Shown in pieces: positions 34,201 through 38,360 of a stretch of DNA of 64,000 nt. The notes under the pieces were generated by a model. The model worked only from the letters and a program-made list of their open reading frames with translations, did not search any database and was not told the origin of the DNA. The stretch is from the NCBI GenBank assembly GCA_035236585.1, contig CP141139.1:51963217-52027216 (forward strand). The letters run 5' to 3'. The DNA is from Warburgia ugandensis. Its lineage: Eukaryota; Streptophyta; Magnoliopsida; Canellales; Canellaceae. Positions within the stretch are counted from its first letter, which is position 1. Every line of letters starts with the position of its first letter. A program made the translations under genes and the position numbers.

Positions 34201-37040
34201 GCATGGAAAAGGCCTCTTGCAAAAATGCAAGGGTGCATACTATAGACCCTTTGTTGTCCGCGCCTTCCTCAGACCCTACACATGCTGGAGCTTCATGCAC
34301 CAGGCTGCCCTTCTTTTGTGTTTCCTGAATACCCAATGGACATTTCTTATATTTACTTATCAGATGATGTACTAACGTGCATCCATGGATGCAGTCATTA
34401 ATTCTGCTAAGAGCCCACAATTACCATGAGGAAACATATTTACTGATGATTAATGCAATTTTGCTTTGCTATTCTGCCGAAGTCTGGCTGAGGAAGAGTT
34501 ACAAGGTGTAAAGCACAAATATAATAATTCCAACCAGGCATACTATATTTTATTATGAAATCATTAATGTGAAGTAGAAAGAAAAAGAAAATCCAAATAA
34601 CTCATTCTTATTTATACCCAGGTTGTCGATTCAACATTAGGTAAAAACAAAGGCGAGGCCCCTATTTCTTTTCAATAAATGATTCAGCTTATTTGGGTGT
34701 GTGACTGTGGTGCAGTGGTGAAAGAGTGAGCTGTCAATCATGAAGGTCAAGAGTTCAAGGCTCTTCAAAGGGGGTGTGTGAATGGGTGCGTGAATCCACC
34801 ATTTCAAAAAAAACAAAAAGAAAAGAAAAAAAAGAAAATGATTCAGCTTATTTTAATGATAAATGAGTACTCTGTTTCTGATATGTTGCCAACCATTCAT
34901 TAAGTACCATATTTGTACTTATGCGGTGAGAGTAAGAATATGATGTTGTGCCTAATGAAAAATTTAGTAGAACATATTGATTTTTCATATGAATAAGTTA
35001 ATTAACTGATAAATTAAGACTATATAACTTAGAAGAACTGCACAAACTTCTCTAGATCTGTACACATCACCGTTTCTGCACTCACTTTTGGTAGATCACC
35101 ACTATTTTTACCTTAGCAGACAAGGGAGCACTGCATCTATTCCTTGGTTGTTCTTCAAACACTTTGAGCCATCTTCAAGCCTTCAACATCTTCTTCATTG
35201 GATGCTTAGCTGCCATTCAAGTTTCAAGCCTTAATTCTCCTTTAAGTTCTAAGCTTTTAAGGTTAGTTTTGCCTCTTGTTTTCTTTTCCTTGAGTGTTTT
35301 GTTTAATTCCTTGTTCTAGGTGCACAGCTCCATTGTTTTGCTCTCTTTTGCCTTAGTTTTCTTTTATTCAAAGATTGTCTAACTCTTCTGGTAACAACTA
35401 AGAGAAAGCAGCCATTTGAATCTCCTTTGAATTCCCTTGTTTCTCCATTACCTATGTGCTTACATCCTTCCATCACTTGCCTCCATACTTCATCTCTTTT
35501 GCTCTCTCTTTCTTTACTCTTCTTTGGTGAACATGCATGCCATCTTCAATGTGATTGTGGGGCTGCTTTGGAGTGGCTAAAGATAAGTTTTTGGACTGAT
35601 TTTATGTTATTGAAGGTGATGCATCAATCATGTATATTTGCACCTTGAATTGTAATGTTTTTCATAAATAAAAAATCATGATTATTGTGAACTCCTTTGA
35701 CTGATTTCAGTGCCTTAAAGTTCGTAAATTTTTTATTAGTCTACTACTTGATTCATACGCACAATTCCATACCCAATCAATCATGCATTATGCGCATAAT
35801 TCATAGTTAAATTTCAATTCCAATTCCATAAGTTTCATGCACTCAAATCCGCTTAGATTCATGAATAGTTTGCTTAATGCTTAGAACCCATGTTGCACCA
35901 TAATTAATCTCTTTGTAGCTTTCTTTAGATTACACATGCATAATCCAAAAATTCGTACGCACCATCCATCTGCAACCCTTACAAGTTCTATTATGCTCTA
36001 TGGATCAGTGTTGGGCAGTTAAGGAACATCATGCTCATAGGATGAGCGTAGTGGAAATGAGAATGTTGAGATGGATGAGTGAAAAGGCAAGAAAGGATAG
36101 AATTAGGAATGAAAACATTAGAGGAAACTTAGGAGTAGCACCAATCGGTAACAAGACGAGGGAATTTAGACTTAGATGGTTTGGACATGTCCAATAGAGA
36201 CTGAAAACGGCACTGGTTAGGAGTGAGGCAATACAAGTTGAAGGTTCTAAAAGGGCAAGAGAAGGCCCAAAAGAACATGGATAGAAGTGGTGAGAAAAGA
36301 TTCAAAAACATTGGGACTAAATGAAACCATAATACTTAATAGAGGGGAATGGAGGAACAAGATTCATGTAGCCGACCCCTAATCAGGATAAGGTCTTGAT
36401 GATGATGATGATGATGACTTTTGGTAGTTTCAGTTTCGTTCTATTAGAGAGGAAGGCTTGTTGATTACTGATCAGTTAAAATTGAAGAAAATGAAATTAA
36501 CAATTATATTCCACACAGGTGAAAGATAATAGGTTGTTGGTATTCATCTGTAGTGCTATTCATTCAATTTACCTTGAAAACTTTTGTAGGAGAATGCAGA
36601 CTAGAGAACTTGAGGACTCTCTGTGTTGCCTGCCATCATGATGTTACAGCAGCTCAACGGACAGACAGAAGCTTAACAAAAAGGAAGGCAAAAGAACAGC
36701 TCAAAGCCATCATGAAGGAGCTTAAAGACAATGTGGGGACAACAAAGGTAGACGAGACGGGCCCCAACTTGAGGGTAATTAACGAATGATGCACACCAAA
36801 GCTCATGTAGTATTTCAAGTATCAAAGGCTCTGCTACCAAACTCTGTTCTCGGTGGTTGAGCTTTTTTCTCTCCTCTTTTTTTCTTTTCCAATTGTTCTT
36901 TTGAGTGATGGAAGCTGGTACTCAAAAAACTGTTTCAGGGGCATACAAATCTTAAGGCGAGTGAGACTACAGCTGACGACGAGCTGTTGTTAATCAAGAT
37001 TCCAGGAAGTGCATACTCTGCAGAAAACAGCACAGTTTAG
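50..37040 (+). CDS. ZRANB3: ZRANB3-type SNF2/HNH annealing helicase-endonuclease, 3' ten exons (gene continues left of window)
   Basis: Joined exons 50-148, 1513-1833, 2002-2283, 5704-6018, 6665-6852, 6927-7029, 7187-7332, 15179-15258, 36590-36747 and 36939-37040 total 1,794 nt in one frame with GT-AG introns. In known family members (animal ZRANB3 and its plant counterparts) an N-terminal SNF2 ATPase rewinds DNA at stalled forks and a C-terminal HNH domain cuts DNA. The ATPase is not in this window. Visible here are an acidic/serine-rich linker, a block containing [11 protein letters not shown] and RPRPLFENF, a basic GGSKRR block, Cys pairs (CKLC, CNLSC, CTQC) and a final HNH motif with [20 protein letters not shown] and ACHHD. 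The protein should act in the nucleus in fork repair (family knowledge). The family call is strong. The exact 3' end is less certain: if the last donor is not used, a stop falls at 36787-36789. Confidence 0.88.
149..1512 (+). other. intron of ZRANB3-like gene
   Basis: AT-rich intron with a GT start and a polypyrimidine/AG end at 1512. Short ORFs inside it show no recognisable domain. No transposon was identified. Confidence 0.7.
1513..1833 (+). CDS. ZRANB3: ZRANB3-like exon b (107 codons, variable linker)
   Basis: The acceptor GACAG ends at 1512 and the donor GTAGAC follows 1833; phase is 0 at both ends. It encodes a Ser/Glu/Asn-rich stretch beginning [13 protein letters not shown], with no catalytic motif. 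Such a linker between the helicase and the C-terminal domains is poorly conserved in this family. The open frame, splice sites and join to the next exon support it. Confidence 0.75.
2002..2283 (+). CDS. ZRANB3: ZRANB3-like exon c (94 codons, linker ending at the VSQ block)
   Basis: The acceptor TTTTCACAG ends at 2001. It starts [10 protein letters not shown] and ends ADSLRFE. The donor at GAG|GTAGAA gives phase 0, so the next exon continues as FE|VSQYTGR, a typical family context. Reading through the donor reaches a stop at about 2325, so splicing here is required. Confidence 0.78.
2284..5703 (+). other. 3.4-kb intron of ZRANB3-like gene
   Basis: AT-rich intron. An open frame at 4174-4410 is not recognised as a protein and is not needed, since exons c and d join in frame into a conserved motif. 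No mobile element was identified. Confidence 0.6.
5704..6018 (+). CDS. ZRANB3: ZRANB3-like exon d (VSQ-TGR-HLY block)
   Basis: 105 codons, phase 0. The acceptor TTTGCAG ends at 5703 and the donor GTATGT starts at 6019. It begins [16 protein letters not shown], then has [10 protein letters not shown] and a helical stretch with [17 protein letters not shown]. It ends NHGSG. This block is a recognisable conserved segment between the helicase and HNH parts of plant ZRANB3-like proteins and one of the best anchors for the family call. Confidence 0.88.
6019..6664 (+). other. intron of ZRANB3-like gene
   Basis: Ordinary AT-rich intron of 646 bp. The donor is GTATGT and the acceptor is TTGACAG. Nothing else was seen in it. 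Confidence 0.7.
6665..6852 (+). CDS. ZRANB3: ZRANB3-like exon e (GGSKRR and first Cys pair)
   Basis: It reads [19 protein letters not shown]..., a basic patch that could serve as a nuclear signal (inference), and ends in LCKLCQKPC. It stops after two bases of a serine codon; exon f supplies the third. The C-x2-C pair is the start of a probable zinc-binding region before the HNH domain. Confidence 0.87.
6927..7029 (+). CDS. ZRANB3: ZRANB3-like exon f (second Cys pair)
   Basis: The acceptor TTGACAG ends at 6926 and the donor is GAG|GTTGTG. It encodes [16 protein letters not shown], then [13 protein letters not shown]. The FC-x3-C pair should complete a zinc site with the pair in exon e. Without the donor, a stop would follow within about eight codons. 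Confidence 0.86.
7187..7332 (+). CDS. ZRANB3: ZRANB3-like exon g (ALFQIE-GVC block)
   Basis: The acceptor ACCTCCAG ends at 7186. It encodes [20 protein letters not shown], followed by a basic helix with [11 protein letters not shown]. It ends two bases into a leucine codon, with donor GTAAGC at 7333. The GVC-x2-C context immediately precedes the HNH domain in ZRANB3-type proteins. Confidence 0.87.
8052..8213 (+). repeat. 34-bp exact direct repeat, 128 bp apart
   Basis: Positions 8052-8085 and 8180-8213 are identical (core TGGTTTCTTGGTAAAG...). The sequence between and around them is unrelated. This looks like a short local duplication inside the intron. Confidence 0.8.
8364..9880 (-). mobile_element. 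RTE-clade LINE fragment A with inverted 5' part (twin-priming structure)
   Basis: The minus strand of 8364-9846 encodes degraded RTE reverse transcriptase: GLHQGS, a decayed catalytic box read as FAND instead of FADD, and ...[23 protein letters not shown]. The segment 9847-9880 is the LINE 3' tail in plus orientation (ATTGGGATAAGGTCTTGATG then GGT triplets). The inverted part ends exactly where the tail begins in the reference order, as judged against the copy at 21,356-23,615. Several frameshifts and stops make it inactive. Confidence 0.85.
9946..10070 (-). mobile_element. Au-type SINE, 5'-truncated
   Basis: The minus strand matches the body and 3' end of the Au SINE: TTCAAGGCGTGG, CAAAATGCAAAGTAAGGC, then the GC-rich 3' part with GGAGCTTCGTGCACC. 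It is flanked by 17-bp direct repeats at 9929-9945 and 10071-10087 with one mismatch. The tRNA-related A-box part is missing. Confidence 0.85.
10680..11277 (-). mobile_element. RTE LINE fragment, EN-RT linker region
   Basis: This stretch repeats the minus-strand LINE sequence of about 12,840-13,364, the region between endonuclease and RT. It ends with the shared TTTTTGGACACTT, directly followed by the 3' tail of the next LINE. It probably belongs to an older LINE into which copy B was inserted. Confidence 0.7.
10766..10933 (+). repeat. 84-bp tandem duplication inside the LINE fragment
   Basis: Unit 1 is 10766-10849 and unit 2 is 10850-10933, differing at a few bases. Both share TTCTCTTATTTTTGCAAGTA and CTTCTCATGACCTTAATA. 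The homologous LINE copy near 12,930-13,020 has the unit once, so the duplication happened after insertion. Confidence 0.8.
11278..13965 (-). mobile_element. RTE-clade LINE copy B (endonuclease to 3' tail), degenerate
   Basis: Read on the minus strand, the element starts near 13,965 in the endonuclease domain ([25 protein letters not shown], then [11 protein letters not shown]). It passes through the linker into RT ([17 protein letters not shown]) and ends in the family 3' end at about 11,279-11,335 (AAGGTCTTGATGACAATG and decayed GAT triplets). About 110 bp between GLHQ and the WCMLF box is deleted. An Au SINE is inserted at 11,895-12,040. Stops and frameshifts throughout mean it is inactive. 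Confidence 0.85.
11895..12040 (+). mobile_element. Au-type SINE inserted in LINE copy B
   Basis: The body reads GGTTCGATGCATGGAAGTAG, a CAAAATGCAAGCTAAGGC segment, and the 3' part GGAGCTTCATGCACCAGGCT. It is flanked by 17-bp direct repeats at 11,878-11,894 and 12,041-12,057 (TATACTCTGTCTTAGTT against TATACTTTGTCTTAGTT), which are LINE sequence duplicated on insertion. The A-box end is truncated. Confidence 0.88.
14043..14570 (+). repeat. degenerate tandem repeat, about 70-bp unit, five copies
   Basis: Units begin near 14,046, 14,115, 14,310, 14,386 and 14,456. Each carries a version of CCTTGCCCATTTTCCACTA, then ATGCAGCGCGCTGC, then GGGAATGCCCTAGC. Units 2 and 5 are followed by a related tail (GAGAATGTC ... 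ACGGAATTTGC), which suggests a higher-order unit. It is more GC-rich than the surrounding intron. I do not recognise it as a known family. Confidence 0.75.
15179..15258 (+). CDS. ZRANB3: ZRANB3-like exon h (first half of HNH motif)
   Basis: The acceptor TTTTCTTGCAG ends at 15178 and the donor GTATGA starts at 15259. It encodes [20 protein letters not shown], then PVYRGGG. ADH carries the first histidine of the HNH nuclease motif. The exon ends one base into a glycine codon completed by exon i, 21.3 kb away. Confidence 0.9.
15566..15744 (+). mobile_element. full-length Au SINE
   Basis: About 179 bp, starting GGGGAGCCTTGGCGCAACGG (A box) with a B box in GGTCACGGGTTCAAGGCG. Then come CTCTTGCAAAAATACAAGG and the GC-rich 3' end, finishing GGGGCTGCCCTTT. 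An 18-bp direct repeat (ATGGAGTCGTGAATTAGT) occurs at 15,540-15,557 and 15,745-15,762. The left copy is separated from the SINE by about eight bases. The pol III boxes look intact, so it is the best-preserved SINE here. Confidence 0.92.
15788..17830 (+). repeat. tandem triplication of a 0.6-0.75 kb unit
   Basis: Three diverged copies begin near 15,788, 16,535 and 17,193. The marker GAGGTGATGACA occurs at 15,869, 16,617 and 17,199. All share GGATTTGGTA(A/T)CTAGAATAG, CATTTGGCTGAATATTG, CAATAATG-GCCC and a common end near GATAATCCC. Copy 2 lacks about 100 bp in the middle and copy 3 lacks the first 95 bp. No protein domain was recognised. The array abuts the copia LTR at 17,948. Confidence 0.8.
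17948..18173 (-). repeat. copia 3' LTR, larger part
   Basis: It matches the copia 5' LTR at 33,022-33,182: TAGAATTGG, ATGATCTCATTTA and AATCTCCTTGATTA, then GTAAATCTAGACTATA-ATTAG. It carries about 95 bp more in the middle, including the palindrome AGACCTAG-GACAA-CTAGGTCT. The sequence GAAAG at its right edge is the gypsy target duplication. Confidence 0.8.
18174..18554 (+). repeat. gypsy 5' LTR
   Basis: 381 bp, TGTTACATTGAAGG... to ...GGTCTATCA. It is homologous to 26,932-27,321 and, inverted, to 24,375-24,724. Shared blocks include GAGAGAGGAGGGATATG, GGGAGGTCCTA and CTCCTCAAAAGCTAG. Confidence 0.88.
18558..18569 (+). promoter_or_regulatory. gypsy primer-binding site (initiator tRNA-Met type)
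   Basis: TAGTATCAAAGC lies three bases after the LTR. It differs at two positions from the usual plant site TGGTATCAGAGC. Confidence 0.75.
18590..19055 (+). pseudogene. gypsy gag, 5' part, disrupted
   Basis: Across frameshifts it reads as gag: [15 protein letters not shown], then [17 protein letters not shown]. It has stops in all frames and is broken off where the minus-strand LINE begins. The sequence 19,056-19,109 is unassigned. Confidence 0.75.
19110..20464 (-). mobile_element. RTE LINE copy C (minus), inside gypsy gag
   Basis: On the minus strand it runs from [12 protein letters not shown] (20,464) through RT (GLHQGSALS) to the C-terminal [20 protein letters not shown] and WFGHVQ. The catalytic box reads FAGY rather than FADD. 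The 3' end with the GAT tail is missing. It is truncated at both ends and inactive. Confidence 0.83.
20465..21355 (+). pseudogene. gypsy zinc-knuckle remnant and protease
   Basis: It starts in a zinc-knuckle remnant ([19 protein letters not shown]). The aspartic protease follows with [14 protein letters not shown] (DSG at 20,717-20,725) and then stops. The end reads MLIVGII-PNIS, the normal lead-in to gypsy RT, and is cut at 21,355 by LINE D. The reading resumes at 23,623 as [18 protein letters not shown]. Confidence 0.82.
21356..23615 (+). mobile_element. RTE LINE copy D (plus), 5'-truncated, best-preserved copy
   Basis: It begins in the last part of the endonuclease ([29 protein letters not shown]). 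The linker follows, then RT with [39 protein letters not shown] and an intact [11 protein letters not shown]. The C-terminal block includes LRWFGHVQR and KRTWIEVV. It ends at CCGACCCCTAATTGGGATAA plus GATGATGATGATGATG. There are stops near 21,930 and 22,482 and a frameshift near 22,765. The 7-bp target duplication ATTAGCC lies at 21,349-21,355 and 23,616-23,622. It serves as the reference for the other copies. Confidence 0.92.
23616..24374 (+). pseudogene. gypsy reverse transcriptase
   Basis: It reads [20 protein letters not shown], then [15 protein letters not shown]. After a frameshift come [16 protein letters not shown] (catalytic FFDD intact) and [19 protein letters not shown]. It ends [10 protein letters not shown] where RNase H should begin; the next base belongs to an inverted LTR. 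RNase H is absent from the plus strand. Confidence 0.88.
24375..24724 (-). repeat. gypsy LTR in inverted orientation
   Basis: The minus strand begins TGTTACA and ends TCTATCA, 350 bp. It shares the GGAGGGACCTA and CTCCCCAAAAGCTAAGG blocks with the two plus-strand LTRs. The polypurine tract lies just outside it at 24,725-24,745. Confidence 0.85.
24375..25777 (-). mobile_element. inverted gypsy segment: integrase part plus 3' LTR
   Basis: The minus strand encodes the integrase core ([39 protein letters not shown]), then a polypurine tract (GAGGTGGGGTGG). After that comes an LTR (24,724 to 24,375; TGTTACA...CTATCA). It is homologous to the plus-strand integrase-LTR at about 25,985-27,321. It replaces RNase H and the start of integrase in the host element. 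All copies carry stops. Confidence 0.85.
25778..26931 (+). pseudogene. gypsy integrase and chromodomain-like C-terminus
   Basis: The zinc-binding part is recognisable ([19 protein letters not shown] by frame-shifted reading). The core follows ([19 protein letters not shown] in pieces, [12 protein letters not shown]) and then [20 protein letters not shown]. The end reads [20 protein letters not shown] and [10 protein letters not shown], typical of a chromodomain-like gypsy C-terminus. It has many stops. Confidence 0.82.
26932..27321 (+). repeat. gypsy 3' LTR
   Basis: 390 bp beginning TGTTACATTGCAGGGTC and ending GGGTCTATTA; the terminal CA has become TA. It is followed by GAACG, the right target duplication (GAAAG on the left). 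Confidence 0.88.
27327..27353 (-). repeat. copia 3' LTR, small part right of the gypsy insertion
   Basis: TATAGCATGGATTGCATATAC continues the copia LTR exactly where the intact LTR reads TATATCATGGACTGCATATAC (about 33,156-33,176). The adjoining minus-strand TTGAGGGGAC is the copia polypurine tract. Confidence 0.82.
27354..29000 (-). pseudogene. copia reverse transcriptase and RNase H, disrupted
   Basis: From right to left on the minus strand it has RT pieces, then [19 protein letters not shown] (catalytic YIDD), a (GA)n tract, and [20 protein letters not shown]. After that it reads [20 protein letters not shown] and RNase H with [17 protein letters not shown]. Frameshifts and stops are present, and an Au SINE interrupts it upstream. 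Confidence 0.83.
28212..28259. repeat. (CT)24 microsatellite inside copia RT
   Basis: A pure CT tract of 48 bases on the plus strand, GA on the coding strand. It lies between the YIDD box and the HEFEIKDFG motif, replacing the usual acidic/basic spacer. It leaves the two RT halves out of frame. Confidence 0.95.
28884..29060 (+). mobile_element. Au SINE inside the copia element
   Basis: It starts GGGGAGCCTTGGCACTAATG, has a decayed B box (GTCAGATTCGAAGCG) and CTTGCAAAATGCAAGGTAAAG, and ends GAGCTGCCCTTTTTT. It is flanked by 16-bp direct repeats (28,865-28,880 and 29,060-29,075) differing at two sites. Confidence 0.88.
29300..30250 (-). pseudogene. copia integrase core, disrupted
   Basis: The minus-strand frame at 30,218-29,976 reads [19 protein letters not shown], then [21 protein letters not shown]. 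In active elements the HGGE is preceded by Asp; here it is Asn. The rest of the core is broken by stops. Confidence 0.75.
30480..30900 (-). pseudogene. copia protease and pre-integrase segment, disrupted
   Basis: The minus strand reads [15 protein letters not shown], corresponding to the protease DSGA...HM box with the catalytic Asp lost. It continues [18 protein letters not shown] and then a [20 protein letters not shown] pre-integrase motif. Frameshifts separate the pieces. Confidence 0.7.
31318..31853 (-). pseudogene. copia gag (UBN2-type), disrupted
   Basis: The minus strand starts [20 protein letters not shown], then [22 protein letters not shown] and REKLGYWT. After a frameshift come [17 protein letters not shown] and [17 protein letters not shown]. 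The order matches copia gag. One stop lies in the KLN-HNY motif and at least one frameshift follows. Confidence 0.78.
31854..33021 (-). mobile_element. copia 5' leader with primer-binding site
   Basis: This lies between gag and the 5' LTR. The first 12 bases after the LTR on the minus strand (33,021-33,010) read TGGTATTAGGGT, close to the initiator tRNA-Met site TGGTATCAGAGC. The rest is non-coding and unremarkable; it may include a non-element segment. Confidence 0.6.
33022..33182 (-). repeat. copia 5' LTR
   Basis: The minus strand starts TGAATTGTATATGCAGTCC and ends ATTCTATCA next to the primer site. It is about 95 bp shorter than the opposite LTR because a central block is missing. It keeps TTAGAAAGTATATCATGG intact, showing the empty gypsy insertion site. 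Confidence 0.78.
33183..34141. other. unassigned intron DNA
   Basis: AT-rich. I see no exon, protein domain or repeat that I can name. Confidence 0.5.
34142..34315 (+). mobile_element. Au SINE
   Basis: It starts GGGAACCTTGGTGCGACAGT, has a B box in GGTCATGGGTTTGAGGC and CTTGCAAAAATGCAAGGG, and ends CACCAGGCTGCCCTTCTTT. Flanking direct repeats TGTGTTTCCCTGATAC and TGTGTTTCCTGAATAC lie at 34,118-34,133 and 34,317-34,332. Confidence 0.9.
34695..34835 (+). mobile_element. tRNA-derived SINE of a second, unrecognised family
   Basis: About 141 bp including an A-rich tail. The A box is TGGTGCAGTGG and the B box is AGTTCAAGGC. The body ends GTGCGTGAATCCACC and is followed by an A/AAAG-rich tail of about 30 bases. 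Exact 18-bp direct repeats (AAATGATTCAGCTTATTT) flank it at 34,677-34,694 and 34,836-34,853. Both pol III boxes fit the consensus. The perfect target duplication implies a fairly young insertion. It lacks the Au body. Confidence 0.85.
34854..35989. other. unassigned intron DNA
   Basis: AT-rich sequence with no named feature. A short plus-strand ORF at 35,427-35,648 has no recognisable domain. Confidence 0.5.
35990..36416 (+). mobile_element. RTE LINE 3'-end fragment E
   Basis: It matches the last 430 bp of [31 protein letters not shown], then GCCGACCCCTAATCAGGATA and a GATGATG tail. It is a strongly 5'-truncated insertion about 170 bp before exon i, in the same orientation as the gene. Confidence 0.88.
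36590..36747 (+). CDS. ZRANB3: ZRANB3-like exon i (second half of HNH motif)
   Basis: The acceptor TTTTGTAG ends at 36589. It encodes (G)[20 protein letters not shown] and then a basic helix ([13 protein letters not shown]). LEN supplies the Asn and ACHHD the second His of the HNH motif, with two cysteines bracketing a metal site. The favoured donor is AAG|GTAGAC after 36747. If it is unused, the frame runs on to a stop at 36787-36789. Confidence 0.88.
36939..37040 (+). CDS. ZRANB3: ZRANB3-like exon j, probable terminal exon
   Basis: The acceptor CTGTTTCAG ends at 36938. The phase-0 frame reads [20 protein letters not shown], then [13 protein letters not shown] and a stop. The acidic DDELL...PGSAYS tail looks like coding sequence. 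The phase match and open frame support it, but no transcript is available. Confidence 0.6.
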   Translation, partial: GHTNLKASETTADDELLLIKIPGSAYSAENSTV

Positions 37041-37814
37041 GAAAGTAACCCACATGGAAGTCTTTCTATCCAGTAACTAGAATATGGAGGTCCGCAATGG
37101 ATTTGACACAAACAGGCCCCTTGACTCCACAACTGCCATAATAACCTCTCACTGTTGCTTATGTTGTAAATTTCATAACTCATGCCAGGGTTCTGTTTAA
37201 ACATACCAATCATCTACAAGACAATTTTGTATTATTTAGTGATAGTAGGAATTTGAGTCCACTGTGTTTGCACCAAAGCAGTATATTCAAATGAATAGAG
37301 AGAACTTCTGTAATTCAAATTGGTAAAGTTCTTGAATATGAATAATTTCCATGTTTCGTGATTACAAATTAGCAGCGCAGACAATAATTCTTGAATGTCT
37401 TCAGCCATGTTTGTTGTCGGATTCATTCTCTAGTTCATAAGTTTAAACCAGCAATGTGCATCCGGCCTACATTCACTGCAAAATTGAACCGGAAATGACA
37501 GCAAAACCACTCTGAACAGGTACGTTCGCCTGGTGGTGATTGCAAAATGTGATCTTGCTCAGTATGATAACCCTAGACCTATGATCTGCTTGATAAAAAA
37601 TAGTAATATAAAAAACGCAACAAATGAAGGCTTTTTAAAGCAAGTTTGACAGGTTAAGATCTGCAGGCACGTAGTTATTAAGATCTAGCCGGTGATGGGA
37701 GTATCTGGTGGTGATCGATCATACTGGTTTCTCACCAAATCATTGAACGTTCGGAGCTGGTGATTCTGGTCTTTCATTATTTCTTGTTTTGCGTTCTACT
37801 CTTTTATACCAAGT
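37041..37814. other. 3' flank of ZRANB3-like gene
   Basis: Presumed 3' UTR and downstream DNA. I could not fix a poly(A) site. No other gene was seen. Confidence 0.5.
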
Positions 37815-38068
37815 GCCTATTTGGCTGGCAGGAAATTCCTCGTTTTGCTTTCTAGTCTCATTTTTGTGGAAATTGATTCTCGGGGGGAAAAAAATAAAAG
37901 AAAAGATCTCCGTGGAAAGTGTTTTACAACCAAAGACCCAAAAATCTTACTGCACGCAAGTAAAATTTATGGATTCATAATCCAGTTTTAAGTTGTAAAA
38001 TACTTTCTACGGAGAATTCTTTTTCCAGGAAGATTAATTCTCGAGCATTTCCTGCCCGCCAAATAGGC
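37815..38068. mobile_element. fold-back MITE-like element
   Basis: The left end GCCTATTTGGCTGGCAGGAA and the right end (reverse complement) GCCTATTTGGCGGGCAGGAA match. Pairing continues inward for about 110 bp per arm (GATTCTCG, CTCCGTGGAAAGTGTTTTAC) around a loop near 37,930-37,985. About 254 bp, no coding capacity. The target duplication was not resolved. It lies about 0.8 kb downstream of the gene. Confidence 0.78.
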
Positions 38069-38360
38069 CTGCGTTTTAAGTTTTAGAATAAGACTTCCAT
38101 TTCTCTATTTCCCTGGGAATCCTAAACCTGGTTTCCCCTTTGAGTTCGTATGTGCGAATGTAGAATTTCATTTTGGAGAAATGCATGGTTATTAAGAAGT
38201 GTGGGTGCCTTTCAAATTATCCGACCCTGCTTATTTCAGAGGTCACGGGAGGAAGAGCCGTGCGCGCCAAAATTTAAAGTGGGCCAGAACTGAAGGGTGC
38301 GGATATTTCACTTGAAACTTACCAGTGGCAATAGTCCACACTTCCAATGGTCAAAATTCC

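Larger units (their letters stand above)
15259..36589 (+). other. 21.3-kb intron carrying nested retrotransposons
   Basis: This intron separates the DH half of the HNH motif from the N...H half. Phase matches across it (GGA G|GA GAA TGC). Its contents are an Au SINE, a tandem triplication, a copia-gypsy-LINE nest, two more SINEs and a LINE 3' fragment. Assignment as an intron rests on the fit of exons h and i to one HNH domain. Confidence 0.85.

Noticed and set aside
35984..36446. GTTCTATTA on both sides of LINE fragment E as a target duplication
   Set aside because: The right copy lies about 20 bp beyond the GAT tail and the left copy overlaps LINE-like sequence. It is likely coincidence.
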